From the NCBI RefSeq assembly GCF_039539005.1, contig NZ_BAABCP010000001.1, positions 1,488,001 to 1,552,000 on the forward strand: a stretch of DNA of 64,000 nucleotides, given 5' to 3'. The translations under genes were made by a program, and so were the position numbers. Positions 33,578 through 42,165 of this stretch are shown here, one piece after another. The DNA comes from Microbacterium soli (lineage in GTDB: Bacteria > Actinomycetota > Actinomycetes > Actinomycetales > Microbacteriaceae). How positions within the stretch are numbered: position 1 is the stretch's first letter; every line of letters starts with the position of its first letter. Under the pieces are notes generated by a model. That model was given only the letters and a program-made list of their open reading frames with translations, made no database searches and had not been told where the DNA came from.

Positions 33578-34978
33578 ATGTCCACGACCGTCCCCGACCC
33601 CGGCGTCCTGCGTGAGATCACGGGTCTCATGCTCCCCGGCGATCCCGGATACGAACAGGCGCGCACGCCGTGGAACCTCGCCGCCGTGCAGCATCCGGTC
33701 GCCGTCGCCGAGCCGACGACCGTCGCCGATGCCGCCCGCATCGTCACGGCGGTGACGGCGGCGGGATTCCGCATCGCGCCGCAGGCCAGCGGCCACGGTG
33801 CGATGCCACTGGCGGAGCGCGGGGTCGCGGATGCCGTGCTGCTGCGTCTGCACCGACTGACCGGCGTCGAGATCGACCCGCGGCGGCGGACGGCTCGCGT
33901 GCGCGGCGGCACCGTGTGGCGCGAGGTCATCGACGCGGCGTCCGAGCACGGGCTCGCCGCCCTGCACGGCAGCGCGGCGGACGTGTCGGTGTCGGGGTAC
34001 GTGCTCGGCGGCGGCCTGTCGTTCTACGCGAGACAGCACGGGCTGGCAGCCCACCACGTGCGGGCGTTCGAGGTGATCACGGCGACGGGCGAGTTGGTGC
34101 GCGCGACCGCGCAGTCCCACCCCGACCTGTTCTGGGCGCTGCGCGGCGGATGCGGCGGACTCGGCGCCGTCGTCGAGATCGAGATGGACCTGCTGCCCGT
34201 CCCCGAGGTGCAGGCCGGGTTCCTGCTGTGGGACATGTCTCGGGCATCCGCGGTGCTGCCCGTCTGGCGGGACTGGACGAGGGGACTCGACCCCTGCGCG
34301 ACCACCAGCCTGCGGCTCATGCACTTCCCGCCGATCCCGGACCTGCCGCCGTTCCTCAGCGGACGCTCCGTGCTCATCATCGACGGCGCGATCCTCGCCG
34401 ACGACGCGCGGACCGCCGAGCTCCTGCGCCCGCTGCGGGAGCTGCAGCCCGAGCTGGACACGTTCGCACGGATGCCGGCGGCCGGTCTGGCCGAGGTGCA
34501 CATGGATCCGCCGGAGCCCGCGCCGGCCGTCGGCGACCACGCGATGCTGGGCGCACTGGACGATGAGGCGCTCGCCGCGCTGCTGAGCGTCGCCGGGCAG
34601 GAGGCCGGCGACGTGCCGATGTTCGCCGAGCTGCGGCACCTGGGCGGAGCGCTCGCCGAACCGCGGCACGGCGCGCTGCGCGGCCTCGACGGGGAGTACG
34701 CCCTGTTCACCGTGGACATGGTGCCCGCGCCCGAGCTCATGCCCGCGGCGGTGGGGCGGGTGGCGAGGGTCGTGGAGGCGATGCGCGACTGGAGGCACGG
34801 AGCGCCCTACCTGGGTTTCGTCGACCGCGCCGTGCGGACCGCGGACGCGTTCGACGCGGAGACCATCGATCGTCTGGACCGGGTGCGGGCGGAGTACGAC
34901 CCGCGGCGCGTCTGGGTGGCCGCGCATCCGCTGCCGGGCGCGCGGCGGGGCGGAGCGGATGCCGCCGCGGGCGACTGA
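33578..34978 (+). CDS. FAD-binding oxidoreductase (berberine-bridge-like)
   Basis: A 466-residue PCMH-type flavoprotein. The FAD-binding domain has the histidine of QASGHGAMPL, where related enzymes attach FAD covalently, and VSGYVLGGGLSFYARQHGL with RGGCGGLGAVVEIEMDL. A short C-terminal BBE-like segment (EYDPRRVWVAAHP) closes the fold. No second, cysteine attachment site is seen, so at most monocovalent FAD is predicted. Such enzymes oxidise sugars, alcohols or alkaloids with oxygen. There is no signal peptide. ATG 33578 follows GGAG at 6 bases. The substrate is unknown. Confidence 0.85.
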   Translation: MSTTVPDPGVLREITGLMLPGDPGYEQARTPWNLAAVQHPVAVAEPTTVADAARIVTAVTAAGFRIAPQASGHGAMPLAERGVADAVLLRLHRLTGVEIDPRRRTARVRGGTVWREVIDAASEHGLAALHGSAADVSVSGYVLGGGLSFYARQHGLAAHHVRAFEVITATGELVRATAQSHPDLFWALRGGCGGLGAVVEIEMDLLPVPEVQAGFLLWDMSRASAVLPVWRDWTRGLDPCATTSLRLMHFPPIPDLPPFLSGRSVLIIDGAILADDARTAELLRPLRELQPELDTFARMPAAGLAEVHMDPPEPAPAVGDHAMLGALDDEALAALLSVAGQEAGDVPMFAELRHLGGALAEPRHGALRGLDGEYALFTVDMVPAPELMPAAVGRVARVVEAMRDWRHGAPYLGFVDRAVRTADAFDAETIDRLDRVRAEYDPRRVWVAAHPLPGARRGGADAAAGD

Positions 34979-34983
34979 GCGCA

Positions 34984-35026
34984 TCCGGCGGGTGTGAGCG
35001 TGGTTGCGGCGACGTCGGCCGCCGGA
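34984..35026. terminator. Inverted repeat between convergent genes
   Basis: TCCGGCGG (34984-34991) and CCGCCGGA (35019-35026) pair perfectly across a 27-base loop. They fill the 49-base gap between the convergent FAD oxidoreductase and mntR genes, a plausible bidirectional terminator. Confidence 0.4.
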
Positions 35027-35027
35027 G

Positions 35028-35660
35028 TCAGGCGCTCAGCCAGACGACGTCCGGCGCGCCGTCCGGCAGCGTCACCGGAGCGCCGTCCAGCAGCGCGCCC
35101 TCGGCGGCGACGGTCAGCATGCGCCCGACTCCGACGCCGAGCTCCTCCAGCGCCTGGAGGAGCTCGGCGTCACGGTCGCTCACCCGCAGCACGCGTCCCG
35201 TGTGCCCGGGGGCGGCGTCGGCGAGCAGTACGAACGGCTCACGATGCACCCGCCCGTCGGCATCCGGGATCGCGTCGCCGTGCGGGTCGAAGCGCGGCCG
35301 TCCCAGGCGCTCGTCGATACCCTCCAGCAGCCGGTCGCTGATGGTGTGCTCGAGCACCTCCGCCTCGTCGTGCACCTCGTGCCAGGCGTATCCGAACTCG
35401 CGCACCAGCCACGTCTCGATCAGCCGGTGCCTGCGCAGCATCCGCAGGGCGCGACCCTCACCGGCATCCGTCAGCCGCACCGCGCCGTACGGCTGGTGCG
35501 AGACGAGACCTGCGGCCGCGAGCTTCTTGACCATCTCGGTCACGCTGGACGGCGCGACCCCCAGCGCGGCGGCGAGCTGCGACGGGGTGATGGGAGCGTC
35601 CTGCCATTCGGTGTGCGCGTAGACGGTCTTCAGGTAGTCGTCGAACGCGGGGGAGCCCAT
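35028..35660 (-). CDS. mntR: DtxR-family manganese-responsive repressor
   Basis: A 210-residue DtxR-family regulator. The N-terminal winged helix contains PITPSQLAAALGVAPSSVTE, followed by the dimerisation domain and a C-terminal FeoA/SH3-like domain. Likely metal ligands are Asp8, His78 and the E-x-x-E-H set at Glu101, Glu104 and His105. Iron-sensing DtxR/IdeR has cysteine where Glu101 stands, while manganese-sensing MntR has glutamate, so Mn2+ is the more likely effector. mntH lies 1.3 kb upstream on the same strand and carries a palindrome in its promoter. The start is 1 base after the upstream gene's stop. Confidence 0.88.
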   Translation of the reverse strand: MGSPAFDDYLKTVYAHTEWQDAPITPSQLAAALGVAPSSVTEMVKKLAAAGLVSHQPYGAVRLTDAGEGRALRMLRRHRLIETWLVREFGYAWHEVHDEAEVLEHTISDRLLEGIDERLGRPRFDPHGDAIPDADGRVHREPFVLLADAAPGHTGRVLRVSDRDAELLQALEELGVGVGRMLTVAAEGALLDGAPVTLPDGAPDVVWLSA

Positions 35661-35661
35661 C

Positions 35662-35988
35662 TCAGCCGCCCAGCGCGACGAGGACCGTGAACGCCGCGTT
35701 CCCGGCGAAGAACAGGATCGCGAACCCGGCCAGCGCCGCCAGCAGCGACAGCCTGCCGTCGTAGTCGTTGACGCCGCGGGAGCCGATGGTGCGGGCGCGG
35801 AAGGCGAAGAACAGCGTCATGGCGCCCAGCAGCAGCTGCACCCAGGGGCCACCGGCGGGCAGCAGGTGCGGCCAGGCGATGAGCACGACGCCGAGGGCGC
35901 CCGCGACCAGCGCGAACCAGGTGCTCAGCGTCATGGCGCGGCGTGCCTCGGAGTCGTCGCGATGCTTCTTGGCGGGCGCGGAGGGCAT
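35662..35988 (-). CDS. Small polytopic membrane protein
   Basis: A 108-residue protein with a basic N-terminus (KKHRDDSEARRA) and three predicted helices (WFALVAGALGVVLIAW, WVQLLLGAMTLFFAF, LAALAGFAILFFAG). No family is recognised. Its stop is 1 base from the mntR start, so the two are almost certainly co-transcribed, which hints at a link to metal homeostasis but proves nothing. Confidence 0.75.
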   Translation of the reverse strand: MPSAPAKKHRDDSEARRAMTLSTWFALVAGALGVVLIAWPHLLPAGGPWVQLLLGAMTLFFAFRARTIGSRGVNDYDGRLSLLAALAGFAILFFAGNAAFTVLVALGG

Positions 35989-36039
35989 GGGTTCGAGCCT
36001 ACCGGCCCACGTCGGGGCGCACCGTGTCCCGTGCCTCGG

Positions 36040-36864
36040 TCAGGGGCGGTGGGCGGTGATGATGATGGCGCCGAGGTTGTCGCGGTAGCGACGGAACACG
36101 TTCCAGATCTCGGTGAGCCTCGGCAGCACCGAGGGGTGGGCGAGTGAGCGGCCGAGGAAGGCCAGCGTCCCGCCCCAGCCCTCGTCCGAGAGGAAGGTGG
36201 GCACGTCCAGCAGCAGCATCCCCCCGGTCTCGACGGAGTCGATCGTGAAGCCGCCGTCCTCGAGCAGACGTCGCCACTCGGTCTCGGTCAACGGGCGCGC
36301 CCCCACGTGCAGCACCCGGGTGAGCGTGCGCTCGATGTCGGCCTTCGCCGCCTCCGGGAGGCCGTCGGGGGTCAGCAGCAGTTCGTGGATGCCGTATCTG
36401 CCGCCCGGGCGCAGCAGCCGAGCGGCCTCCGCCACCGTCGCCGTCTTCCGGGGTGCCGGCTCCAGGGTCAGCAGCGCTTCGCCGTACGCGACGGATGCCG
36501 AGGCGTCGGGCCTGCCCGTGCGGTGCGGCGGCGTGACGATGCACTCGTCGCCCTCGCGCATGACCGCGCGCACTCGGGCCGCCTCGGCGGGTCCGCGCTC
36601 CACGGCGAGGTAGCTGTGCGGCCCGCGCGCCAGCATCCGCTCGGTCGTCACCCCCAGACCCGGCCAGAAGTCCACGACGTCGTCGTCGGGGCCGATGCCC
36701 AGCGCGTCGATCATGCGCAGCGACAGCTGCAGACCGCCGGGGCGCATCACCTTCTTCCCCAGTCGGCCCAGCATCCAGTGCGCGGGCATCCGACTCAGCG
36801 CGACGTCCCCACCGAGTCGGGGAGTCGGGGAGACGGGCGCGGGGCGCGCAGCAGGAGCGTTCAT
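36040..36864 (-). CDS. Class I SAM-dependent methyltransferase
   Basis: A 274-residue Rossmann-fold methyltransferase. Motif I is DDVVDFWPGLGVTTERML, with the later YGEALLTLEP and LLRPGGRYGIHELLLTPDG motifs. FWPGLG is an unusual form of the glycine-rich SAM loop (usually D-x-G-x-G). A roughly 40-residue N-terminal segment and a C-terminal extension are probably substrate-specific. The substrate is unknown. An iron-box-like 19-bp sequence overlaps the ribosome-site region directly upstream, so expression is probably iron-regulated. Confidence 0.85.
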   Translation of the reverse strand: MNAPAARPAPVSPTPRLGGDVALSRMPAHWMLGRLGKKVMRPGGLQLSLRMIDALGIGPDDDVVDFWPGLGVTTERMLARGPHSYLAVERGPAEAARVRAVMREGDECIVTPPHRTGRPDASASVAYGEALLTLEPAPRKTATVAEAARLLRPGGRYGIHELLLTPDGLPEAAKADIERTLTRVLHVGARPLTETEWRRLLEDGGFTIDSVETGGMLLLDVPTFLSDEGWGGTLAFLGRSLAHPSVLPRLTEIWNVFRRYRDNLGAIIITAHRP

Positions 36865-36869
36865 AGGAG

Positions 36870-36888
36870 TAAGGGTAGCCTCACCTGA
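36870..36888 (-). promoter_or_regulatory. DtxR/IdeR-type iron box
   Basis: TAAGGGTAGCCTCACCTGA matches the 19-bp actinobacterial iron box TWAGGTWAGSCTWACCTWA at 16 positions and keeps its dyad. It lies 6-24 bases before the methyltransferase start codon. An iron-dependent DtxR/IdeR repressor, expected elsewhere in the genome, would bind it. Confidence 0.55.
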
Positions 36889-36934
36889 CCAGCCGTGTCA
36901 GCCCCGATCCGCGCCGCTCTCCGCACCGGCCCGG

Positions 36935-38200
36935 TCAGGGGGCGGTGAGCACGAGGAGGACGAGGGCGGCGTTGAGGGCGATGAGCAGCGCCGCGGCAGC
37001 CGCGCCGAGGACGGTCGTCAGCAGTCGGTTGGTGTGGTCGCCCAGCGTGCGGCGCTGCGCGGTGAGGACGACCAGCGGCACGAGGGCGAAGGGGATGCCG
37101 AAGGACAGCACGACCTGGCTGAGCACCAGTGCGAGGGTGGGATCGACCCCTGCGGCGAGGATCACGAGGGCGGGGATCAGGGTCACCAGCCGTCGCACGA
37201 TGAGGGGCACGCGGATCGTCAGCAGGCCGTGCATGATCTCCGCGCCCGCGTAGGCGCCCACCGACGTCGAGGCGAGACCGGACGCCAGCAGGCCCACCGC
37301 GAACAGCGTGCCGATCAGACCGCCCAGGCCCTCGGTGATGGCGGCGTGCGCGCCCTCGAGGGAGTCGGTGCCGGCCACGCCGTCGAGGTTCGCGGCGGCC
37401 AGCAGCAGGATCGCGAGGTTCACGGCGCCGGCGACGACCATCGCGATCGTCACGTCCCAGCGCGTGGCCGTGAGCAGGGTGCGGACGGAGGGCCGGTTCC
37501 GCCCCGCCGTCGGGAAGCGGTCGCGTGTGAGGGCGCTGTGCGCGTAGATGGCGTGCGGCATGATCGTCGCGCCGAGGATCGACGCCGCCAGCAGCACCGA
37601 CCCGCTGTCGGTGAAACGCGGCAGCATCCCGCCGGCGATGCTCGCCGGGTCGGGAGGGGAGACGAACAGGCCCGTGATGAAGCCGGCGACGATCGTCGCC
37701 ATCAGGCCGATGATGACGAACTCGAAGTGGCGCGGGCCTCGACGCGAGTGTACGGTCAGCAGGGCGATGGACACGGCGCCCGTGATCAGCCCGCCCACCG
37801 GCAGGGGGATGCCGAAGAGGAGGCTGAGGGCGACGGCGCCGCCGAGGACCTCGGCGATGTCGGTCGCCATGGCGACCAGCTCGGCCTGCAGCCAGTATGC
37901 ACGGCGGGCCCAGCGGCTGCGGATGCGCCGGCCGAGCACCTCGGGCAGGCTCCGCCCCGTGACGATGCCGAGCTTGGCGGAAAGGTACTGCACGAGCCAC
38001 GCCATCGCGTTGCCTGCGACCACCACCCACACCAGCAGGTAGCCGTAGCGCGCGCCCGCCGTCATGTTGCTGGCGACGTTGCCGGGGTCGAGGTAGGCGA
38101 CTCCGGCGACGAGAGCCGGCCCCAGCAGCGACAGCCCGCGCAGCCTCGCGCGTGCGGTGGGCGTGCGGCGTCCGCCCGCCGCGACCACGGGCTCGGTCAT
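36935..38200 (-). CDS. mntH: Nramp-family manganese/divalent-metal importer
   Basis: A 421-residue Nramp transporter with about 11 helices. The helix-1 metal motif is AYLDPGNVASNMTAGA (DPGN), and helix 6 has LGATIMPHAIYAHSAL (MPH). Both are diagnostic for proton-coupled Mn2+/Fe2+ import. The gene is preceded by a near-perfect palindrome centred 26 bases before the start codon, the probable operator of the nearby MntR. It is divergent from the SpoU methyltransferase gene. Confidence 0.94.
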   Translation of the reverse strand: MTEPVVAAGGRRTPTARARLRGLSLLGPALVAGVAYLDPGNVASNMTAGARYGYLLVWVVVAGNAMAWLVQYLSAKLGIVTGRSLPEVLGRRIRSRWARRAYWLQAELVAMATDIAEVLGGAVALSLLFGIPLPVGGLITGAVSIALLTVHSRRGPRHFEFVIIGLMATIVAGFITGLFVSPPDPASIAGGMLPRFTDSGSVLLAASILGATIMPHAIYAHSALTRDRFPTAGRNRPSVRTLLTATRWDVTIAMVVAGAVNLAILLLAAANLDGVAGTDSLEGAHAAITEGLGGLIGTLFAVGLLASGLASTSVGAYAGAEIMHGLLTIRVPLIVRRLVTLIPALVILAAGVDPTLALVLSQVVLSFGIPFALVPLVVLTAQRRTLGDHTNRLLTTVLGAAAAALLIALNAALVLLVLTAP

Positions 38201-38217
38201 ACCTGGACTCTAGCGAT

Positions 38218-38235
38218 TTTTCGGTGCACCTAAAA
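38218..38235 (-). promoter_or_regulatory. Candidate MntR operator upstream of mntH
   Basis: TTTTCGGTGCACCTAAAA is palindromic except for one base pair, with a GGTGCACC centre. It lies 18-35 bases upstream of the mntH start codon, in the gap shared with the divergent SpoU gene. The A/T flanks around a GC core are typical of MntR-type sites. Assignment rests on position and on the mntR gene close by. Confidence 0.55.
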
Positions 38236-38280
38236 GTACGCACGGACGTCGCCTGCCGTGGCGCGGCTACGCTGGAGGGA

Positions 38281-38919
38281 ATGGATGAGCACACGCCCGA
38301 GCGTGCGGCGGAGACGCCCGAGCGCACGACCCACGGGGTGGGGCCGTGGCAGGGCGAGTGGCCCGTCGATCCCCGCTACGACCCCGAACTGCTCGAGCGC
38401 GGCGACACGCGCAATGTGATCGACCGTTACCGGTACTGGCGGATGGAGGCCATCGTGGCCGACCTCGACACGCACCGGCATCCGTTCCACGTCGCCATCG
38501 AGAACTGGCAGCACGACATGAACATCGGCTCGATCGTGCGCAGCGCCAACGCGTTCCTCGCCGACACCGTGCACATCATCGGCCGCCGTCGCTGGAACAG
38601 GCGCGGGGCGATGGTGACCGATCGCTACCAGCACGTCGTGCACCATCCGGATGTCGAGGCCTTCGCCTCCTGGGCGACCGAGGCCGGCATTCCGATCATC
38701 GCGGTCGACAACGTCCCCGGAGCGACCCCGGTCGACGAGGCCGAGCTGCCCGAGCGGTGCGTGCTGCTGTTCGGGCAGGAGGGGCCGGGGATCTCACCGG
38801 AGGCGCTCGCCGTCGCGAGCGGGCACGTGGAGATCACGCAGTACGGCTCCACCCGCTCGATCAATGCGAGTGCGGCGGCAGCCGTCATCATGTACGAGTG
38901 GTGCCGACGGCACGCCTGA
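38281..38919 (+). CDS. SpoU-family tRNA/rRNA 2'-O-methyltransferase
   Basis: A 212-residue TrmH/SpoU enzyme. Motif 1 is NWQHDMNIGSIVRSANAF, motif 2 is LLFGQEGPGIS, and motif 3 is STRSINASAAAAVIMYEW, which together form the SAM-binding trefoil knot. It methylates a ribose 2'-OH in tRNA or rRNA; the precise target is not predictable. ATG 38281 has GGAGG very close, and a TACGCT -10-like box only 8 bases before the start hints at a leaderless or near-leaderless mRNA. Confidence 0.88.
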   Translation: MDEHTPERAAETPERTTHGVGPWQGEWPVDPRYDPELLERGDTRNVIDRYRYWRMEAIVADLDTHRHPFHVAIENWQHDMNIGSIVRSANAFLADTVHIIGRRRWNRRGAMVTDRYQHVVHHPDVEAFASWATEAGIPIIAVDNVPGATPVDEAELPERCVLLFGQEGPGISPEALAVASGHVEITQYGSTRSINASAAAAVIMYEWCRRHA

Positions 38920-38983
38920 CGGACGCCGGTGGCGGACCGTGACGGATGCCGACGGGCGGCCCCGGTAGATGCCGGTGGGCGGC

Positions 38984-39196
38984 TCAGTCGCGCTGGATGC
39001 CGAAGGTGTGCTTCATGAGTGCATTGATGTCGCCGTCGATGCGGTCCAGGCGCTGATGCACGCCCTGGATCTCCGTGCGGACCGAGCCGATCTCGGTCCT
39101 GATGATCCGCACGAACATCGTCGACATGAGCGTCAGCATGCCGAACAGCCCGGCGGCGAAGACGCCGATGAGCGTCCACACCTGCGGTTCTGTCAT
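38984..39196 (-). CDS. Small membrane protein with coiled-coil tail
   Basis: A 70-residue protein with one N-terminal helix (VWTLIGVFAAGLFGMLTLM) and an amphipathic, heptad-like tail (IRTEIGSVRTEIQGVHQRLD) that probably forms a coiled coil. ATG 39196 has GAGAGG 8 bases upstream. Similar short proteins are common in actinobacteria, with no known function. Confidence 0.65.
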   Translation of the reverse strand: MTEPQVWTLIGVFAAGLFGMLTLMSTMFVRIIRTEIGSVRTEIQGVHQRLDRIDGDINALMKHTFGIQRD

Positions 39197-39401
39197 CGTG
39201 AGCACCTCTCCATCATCCCTCGTGCCCGTTCAGGATGCCAGCGGTCGCCGACGGCACGGTGGCGCGGGCCCGATCACGGTGGAGAACTCACGCAGAGCGC
39301 AGGATGTGCAGGGCGAACGTGCGCGATGCGGAAAAGGCACTAGTGATGAGACGCAGTATCACGTACACTGATCCGCAGTTTCATTCGGATTGGAGTCCGC
39401 C

Positions 39402-41117
39402 ATGGCAGCCGAGTACCTTCCCCCGGTCGACGACTACCGCTTCCTGTTCCGCGAGATGTTCGGCCGCGACCTGGTCGCCCGCAGCACGGACGGCGCGTTC
39501 AGCGCAGACGACGCCACGGAGATCATCGCCGGGGCCGGCGAGTTCGCGGCATCCGTCCTCGCCCCGCTCGAGACCGTCGGCGACCGCGAGGGCGCGCGCC
39601 TCGACGACGGCCAGGTGCACCTGCCCGCAGGATTCGCCGAGGCCTATCAGGCCTTCGTCGACGCCGGCTGGGTCACCGCCGAGGCGCCGGAGTCCGCGGG
39701 CGGCGACGGTCTGCCCGCATCGATCCGCGCCGGGCTCGGCGAGATCTGGAACGCCTCCAACGCCGCGTTCGCGCTGTGCTGGCTGCTCACCGCCGGTCAG
39801 ATCCATGCGCTGGACGCCGTCGCGTCCGATGAGATCCGGCAGACCTACCTGACCAAGCTCGTGTCCGGCCGCTGGACGGGCACCATGAACCTCACCGAGC
39901 CGGATGCCGGCACCGACCTCGGTGCGATCCGCACGATCGCGACCCCGCGCGCCGACGGATCGTGGGGCGTGAGTGGTCAGAAGATCTTCATCACGTGGGG
40001 CGACCACGACATCGCCGAGAACATCGTGCACCTCGTCCTCGCCCGCACGCCGGACGCGCCCGCGGGCGCGAAGGGCCTGTCGCTGTTCGTCGTGCCGAAG
40101 TTCCTGCCGGATGCGGCGGGCGAGCCGGGCGAGCGCAACGCCGTCGGACCCGTCGCGATCGAGCACAAGCTCGGCATCCACGGCAGCCCCACCTGCGTGA
40201 TGGCCTACGACGATGCCACCGGCTACCTCGTCGGCGAGGTCGGCGGCGGGCTGGCCGGCATGTTCGTGATGATGAACTCGGCCCGCGCGGCCATGGGCTA
40301 CCAGGCCACCGGCATCTCGGACCGCGCTTACCAGCAGGCCGTCGCCTACGCGGACGAGCGTCTGCAGGGGCCGGTGCTGGATCGGCCCGCGGGGACGCCG
40401 ATCGCCGGCCACCCCGATGTGCGCCGGCTGCTGCTGTCGATGCAGAGCAGGCTGTTCGCGATGCGGGCGCTGGGCGTGCACCTCGGCGACCTGTTCGATC
40501 GCGCGGCGGTCGACGGCACGCAGGCGCTCGCGGAGTTCTTCGTGCCGATCCTGAAGGGCTGGACCACGGAGGACGCCGTCGCGCTCACCAGCGATGCGAT
40601 CCAGGTGCACGGAGGGATGGGCTTCATCGAGGAGACCGGGATCGCCCAGCACTACCGCGACGCCCGGATCATGCCCATCTACGAGGGCACCACCGCCATC
40701 CAGTCCAACGACCTGATCGGCCGCAAGGTGGTCCGTGACGGCGGGGCGACGGCCGGGCGGCTCTTCGACGCGATCACGGAGACGATCACGACGCTGCGCG
40801 GTCTGGAGAACCCGGTGGCCACCCGCACGGCCGACCGGCTGGAGCGGGCTGTCGCCGCGGCGCGGACGGCGACGGCATCCGTGCTGGGGTTCGGACAGAC
40901 CCGCGATGCGTACGGCGTGAGCGTGCCGTACCTCATGCTGCTGGGCACGCTGGCCGGCGGCTGGATGCACGCGCTGGCCGTCGTCGCCGTGCTCGCTCAC
41001 GAGACGGCGGAGGAGACGGATGCCGCGCGGCTGGTCTCGGCGGACTTCTACGGCGCCCATCACCTGCCGCGTGTGCACATGCTCGCCGAGACGGTCGCGG
41101 CGGGCGAAGTCGTCTGA
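39402..41117 (+). CDS. Acyl-CoA dehydrogenase (FadE-like)
   Basis: A 571-residue acyl-CoA dehydrogenase: N-terminal helical domain, middle beta domain (MNLTEPDAGTDLGAIRT, then VSGQKIFITWGDHD), and a C-terminal helical domain with IQVHGGMGFIEETGIAQHYRDARI and PIYEGTTAIQ. The C-terminal extension of about 120 residues places it with the longer FadE5/DMPA-dehydrogenase-like class rather than the 380-residue enzymes. The catalytic base may be the glutamate of YEGTT. It oxidises acyl-CoA thioesters with FAD. ATG 39402 follows GGAG at 6 bases. Confidence 0.92.
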   Translation: MAAEYLPPVDDYRFLFREMFGRDLVARSTDGAFSADDATEIIAGAGEFAASVLAPLETVGDREGARLDDGQVHLPAGFAEAYQAFVDAGWVTAEAPESAGGDGLPASIRAGLGEIWNASNAAFALCWLLTAGQIHALDAVASDEIRQTYLTKLVSGRWTGTMNLTEPDAGTDLGAIRTIATPRADGSWGVSGQKIFITWGDHDIAENIVHLVLARTPDAPAGAKGLSLFVVPKFLPDAAGEPGERNAVGPVAIEHKLGIHGSPTCVMAYDDATGYLVGEVGGGLAGMFVMMNSARAAMGYQATGISDRAYQQAVAYADERLQGPVLDRPAGTPIAGHPDVRRLLLSMQSRLFAMRALGVHLGDLFDRAAVDGTQALAEFFVPILKGWTTEDAVALTSDAIQVHGGMGFIEETGIAQHYRDARIMPIYEGTTAIQSNDLIGRKVVRDGGATAGRLFDAITETITTLRGLENPVATRTADRLERAVAAARTATASVLGFGQTRDAYGVSVPYLMLLGTLAGGWMHALAVVAVLAHETAEETDAARLVSADFYGAHHLPRVHMLAETVAAGEVV

Positions 41118-41135
41118 GTCTCCCGGATGGGGGCG

Positions 41136-41159
41136 GTCGGTCTCGGCCGTGAGGCCGAC
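41136..41159. terminator. Hairpin between convergent genes
   Basis: GTCGG and CCGAC, with an inner CTC/GAG pair around GGCCGT, form a hairpin in the 52-base gap between the acyl-CoA dehydrogenase and the convergent LmeA-like gene. It is a probable bidirectional terminator. Confidence 0.4.
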
Positions 41160-41169
41160 GGGGGAGCGG

Positions 41170-42165
41170 TCAGCCGATTCGGCCGGTGATCTCGAGGTCG
41201 GTGCCGGTCCTCACACGCAGGTCGTGGACGCGCAGCACGCGTTCGGCGGATGCCGGGGTCGGGGCGTCGTCGGGTGCGCTGTCCGGGGCATTCAGGTCGA
41301 GGCGCTCGCCCTCGACGGCGCGGATCCGGTGCCGCGCGAGGTGCAGGGCGATCGCAATGATCGGGTTGCCGCTGCGCAGGCGCACCTTCCTGACGGTGAG
41401 GACGCCGTCGCGGTCGGCGTGCACGACGGCCGTGCCGCGGACGGTGGCGCCGAAGATCTTCCAGCGGACGGATGCGAAACCCTTCAGGGTGACGTTCTGG
41501 CGCCGGTCCGCGTGGACGGACGCGTCGAGGCGGCGCAGCCGCACCCCCGACGGCTCCAGCAGGGGGCGGGCGATGTCGGCGAGGAGCGGGCCGATGTCGG
41601 CCAGTCGCATGCGGGCGGTGAAGGATCCCGTCGGGTGCGCGGGCAACGGGGAGTCCTCGACGCCGTATCGGGTCTCCGGCCTCTCGGGGTCGCGGGGCGC
41701 GGTGTGCTCGACCCAGTCGAAGGGCAGGTCCGCCACGGTCGCGTCGAGGTGGATGTCGTGGCCCTGCACGGTGACGGGCGCGGCCATGAGGCGGGCGAAG
41801 CGCAGCTTCCCCGAGGTGCGGGTGAGGATGTCGTCGGCCTGCGATGCGGCATCCGCGACGGCTGCGGCACCGGGACCACCGGCACCTGTGTTGCGGGCAC
41901 CCGCGTCAGCGGCACCTGTGCCTGTCTCGGCGGGGTGCACGTCGATGCGGACTCCGGTCGCGTCGACGAGCACGTGCGTGAGCGTGGTGCCGTCGAGCTC
42001 CACGGCCGTGCGGATGCCGTCGAGACCCGTGACGCGCAGCTCGGTGTCGAGTGCGTTCAGCAGCTCGGATCGCAGTCGTCGCTCGACGGCGGCGGCGTCG
42101 CCGGGCCAGGCCTGGGAGGTCTGAGGCGGGGTGCCCGTGGCGGGGTCGTGCCGGGGGCTGCTCAT
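41170..42165 (-). CDS. LmeA-like (DUF2993) protein
   Basis: A 331-residue protein resembling the DUF2993/LmeA family, whose mycobacterial member binds phospholipids and is needed for lipomannan extension. Supporting segments are the long beta-rich repeats (TVQGHDIHLDATVADLPFDW, VTLKGFASVRWKIFGATVRG). Unlike LmeA it has no signal peptide or membrane anchor. A low-complexity insert (GTGAADAGARNTGAGGPGAA) lies in the first third. The start overlaps the MATE stop (ATGA), so the two are co-expressed. The assignment is tentative. Confidence 0.6.
   Translation of the reverse strand: MSSPRHDPATGTPPQTSQAWPGDAAAVERRLRSELLNALDTELRVTGLDGIRTAVELDGTTLTHVLVDATGVRIDVHPAETGTGAADAGARNTGAGGPGAAAVADAASQADDILTRTSGKLRFARLMAAPVTVQGHDIHLDATVADLPFDWVEHTAPRDPERPETRYGVEDSPLPAHPTGSFTARMRLADIGPLLADIARPLLEPSGVRLRRLDASVHADRRQNVTLKGFASVRWKIFGATVRGTAVVHADRDGVLTVRKVRLRSGNPIIAIALHLARHRIRAVEGERLDLNAPDSAPDDAPTPASAERVLRVHDLRVRTGTDLEITGRIG

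Noticed and set aside
35028..35660. Assigning this DtxR-family protein as the iron regulator of the nearby iron box.
   Set aside because: Glutamate replaces the cysteine ligand of iron sensors and mntH is close by, so manganese is more likely. The iron box probably serves another DtxR/IdeR protein.
35990..35999. GGTTCGAGCC resembling a tRNA T-arm.
   Set aside because: No acceptor stem, anticodon arm or D-arm can be drawn around it; it lies beside the start of a membrane-protein gene.
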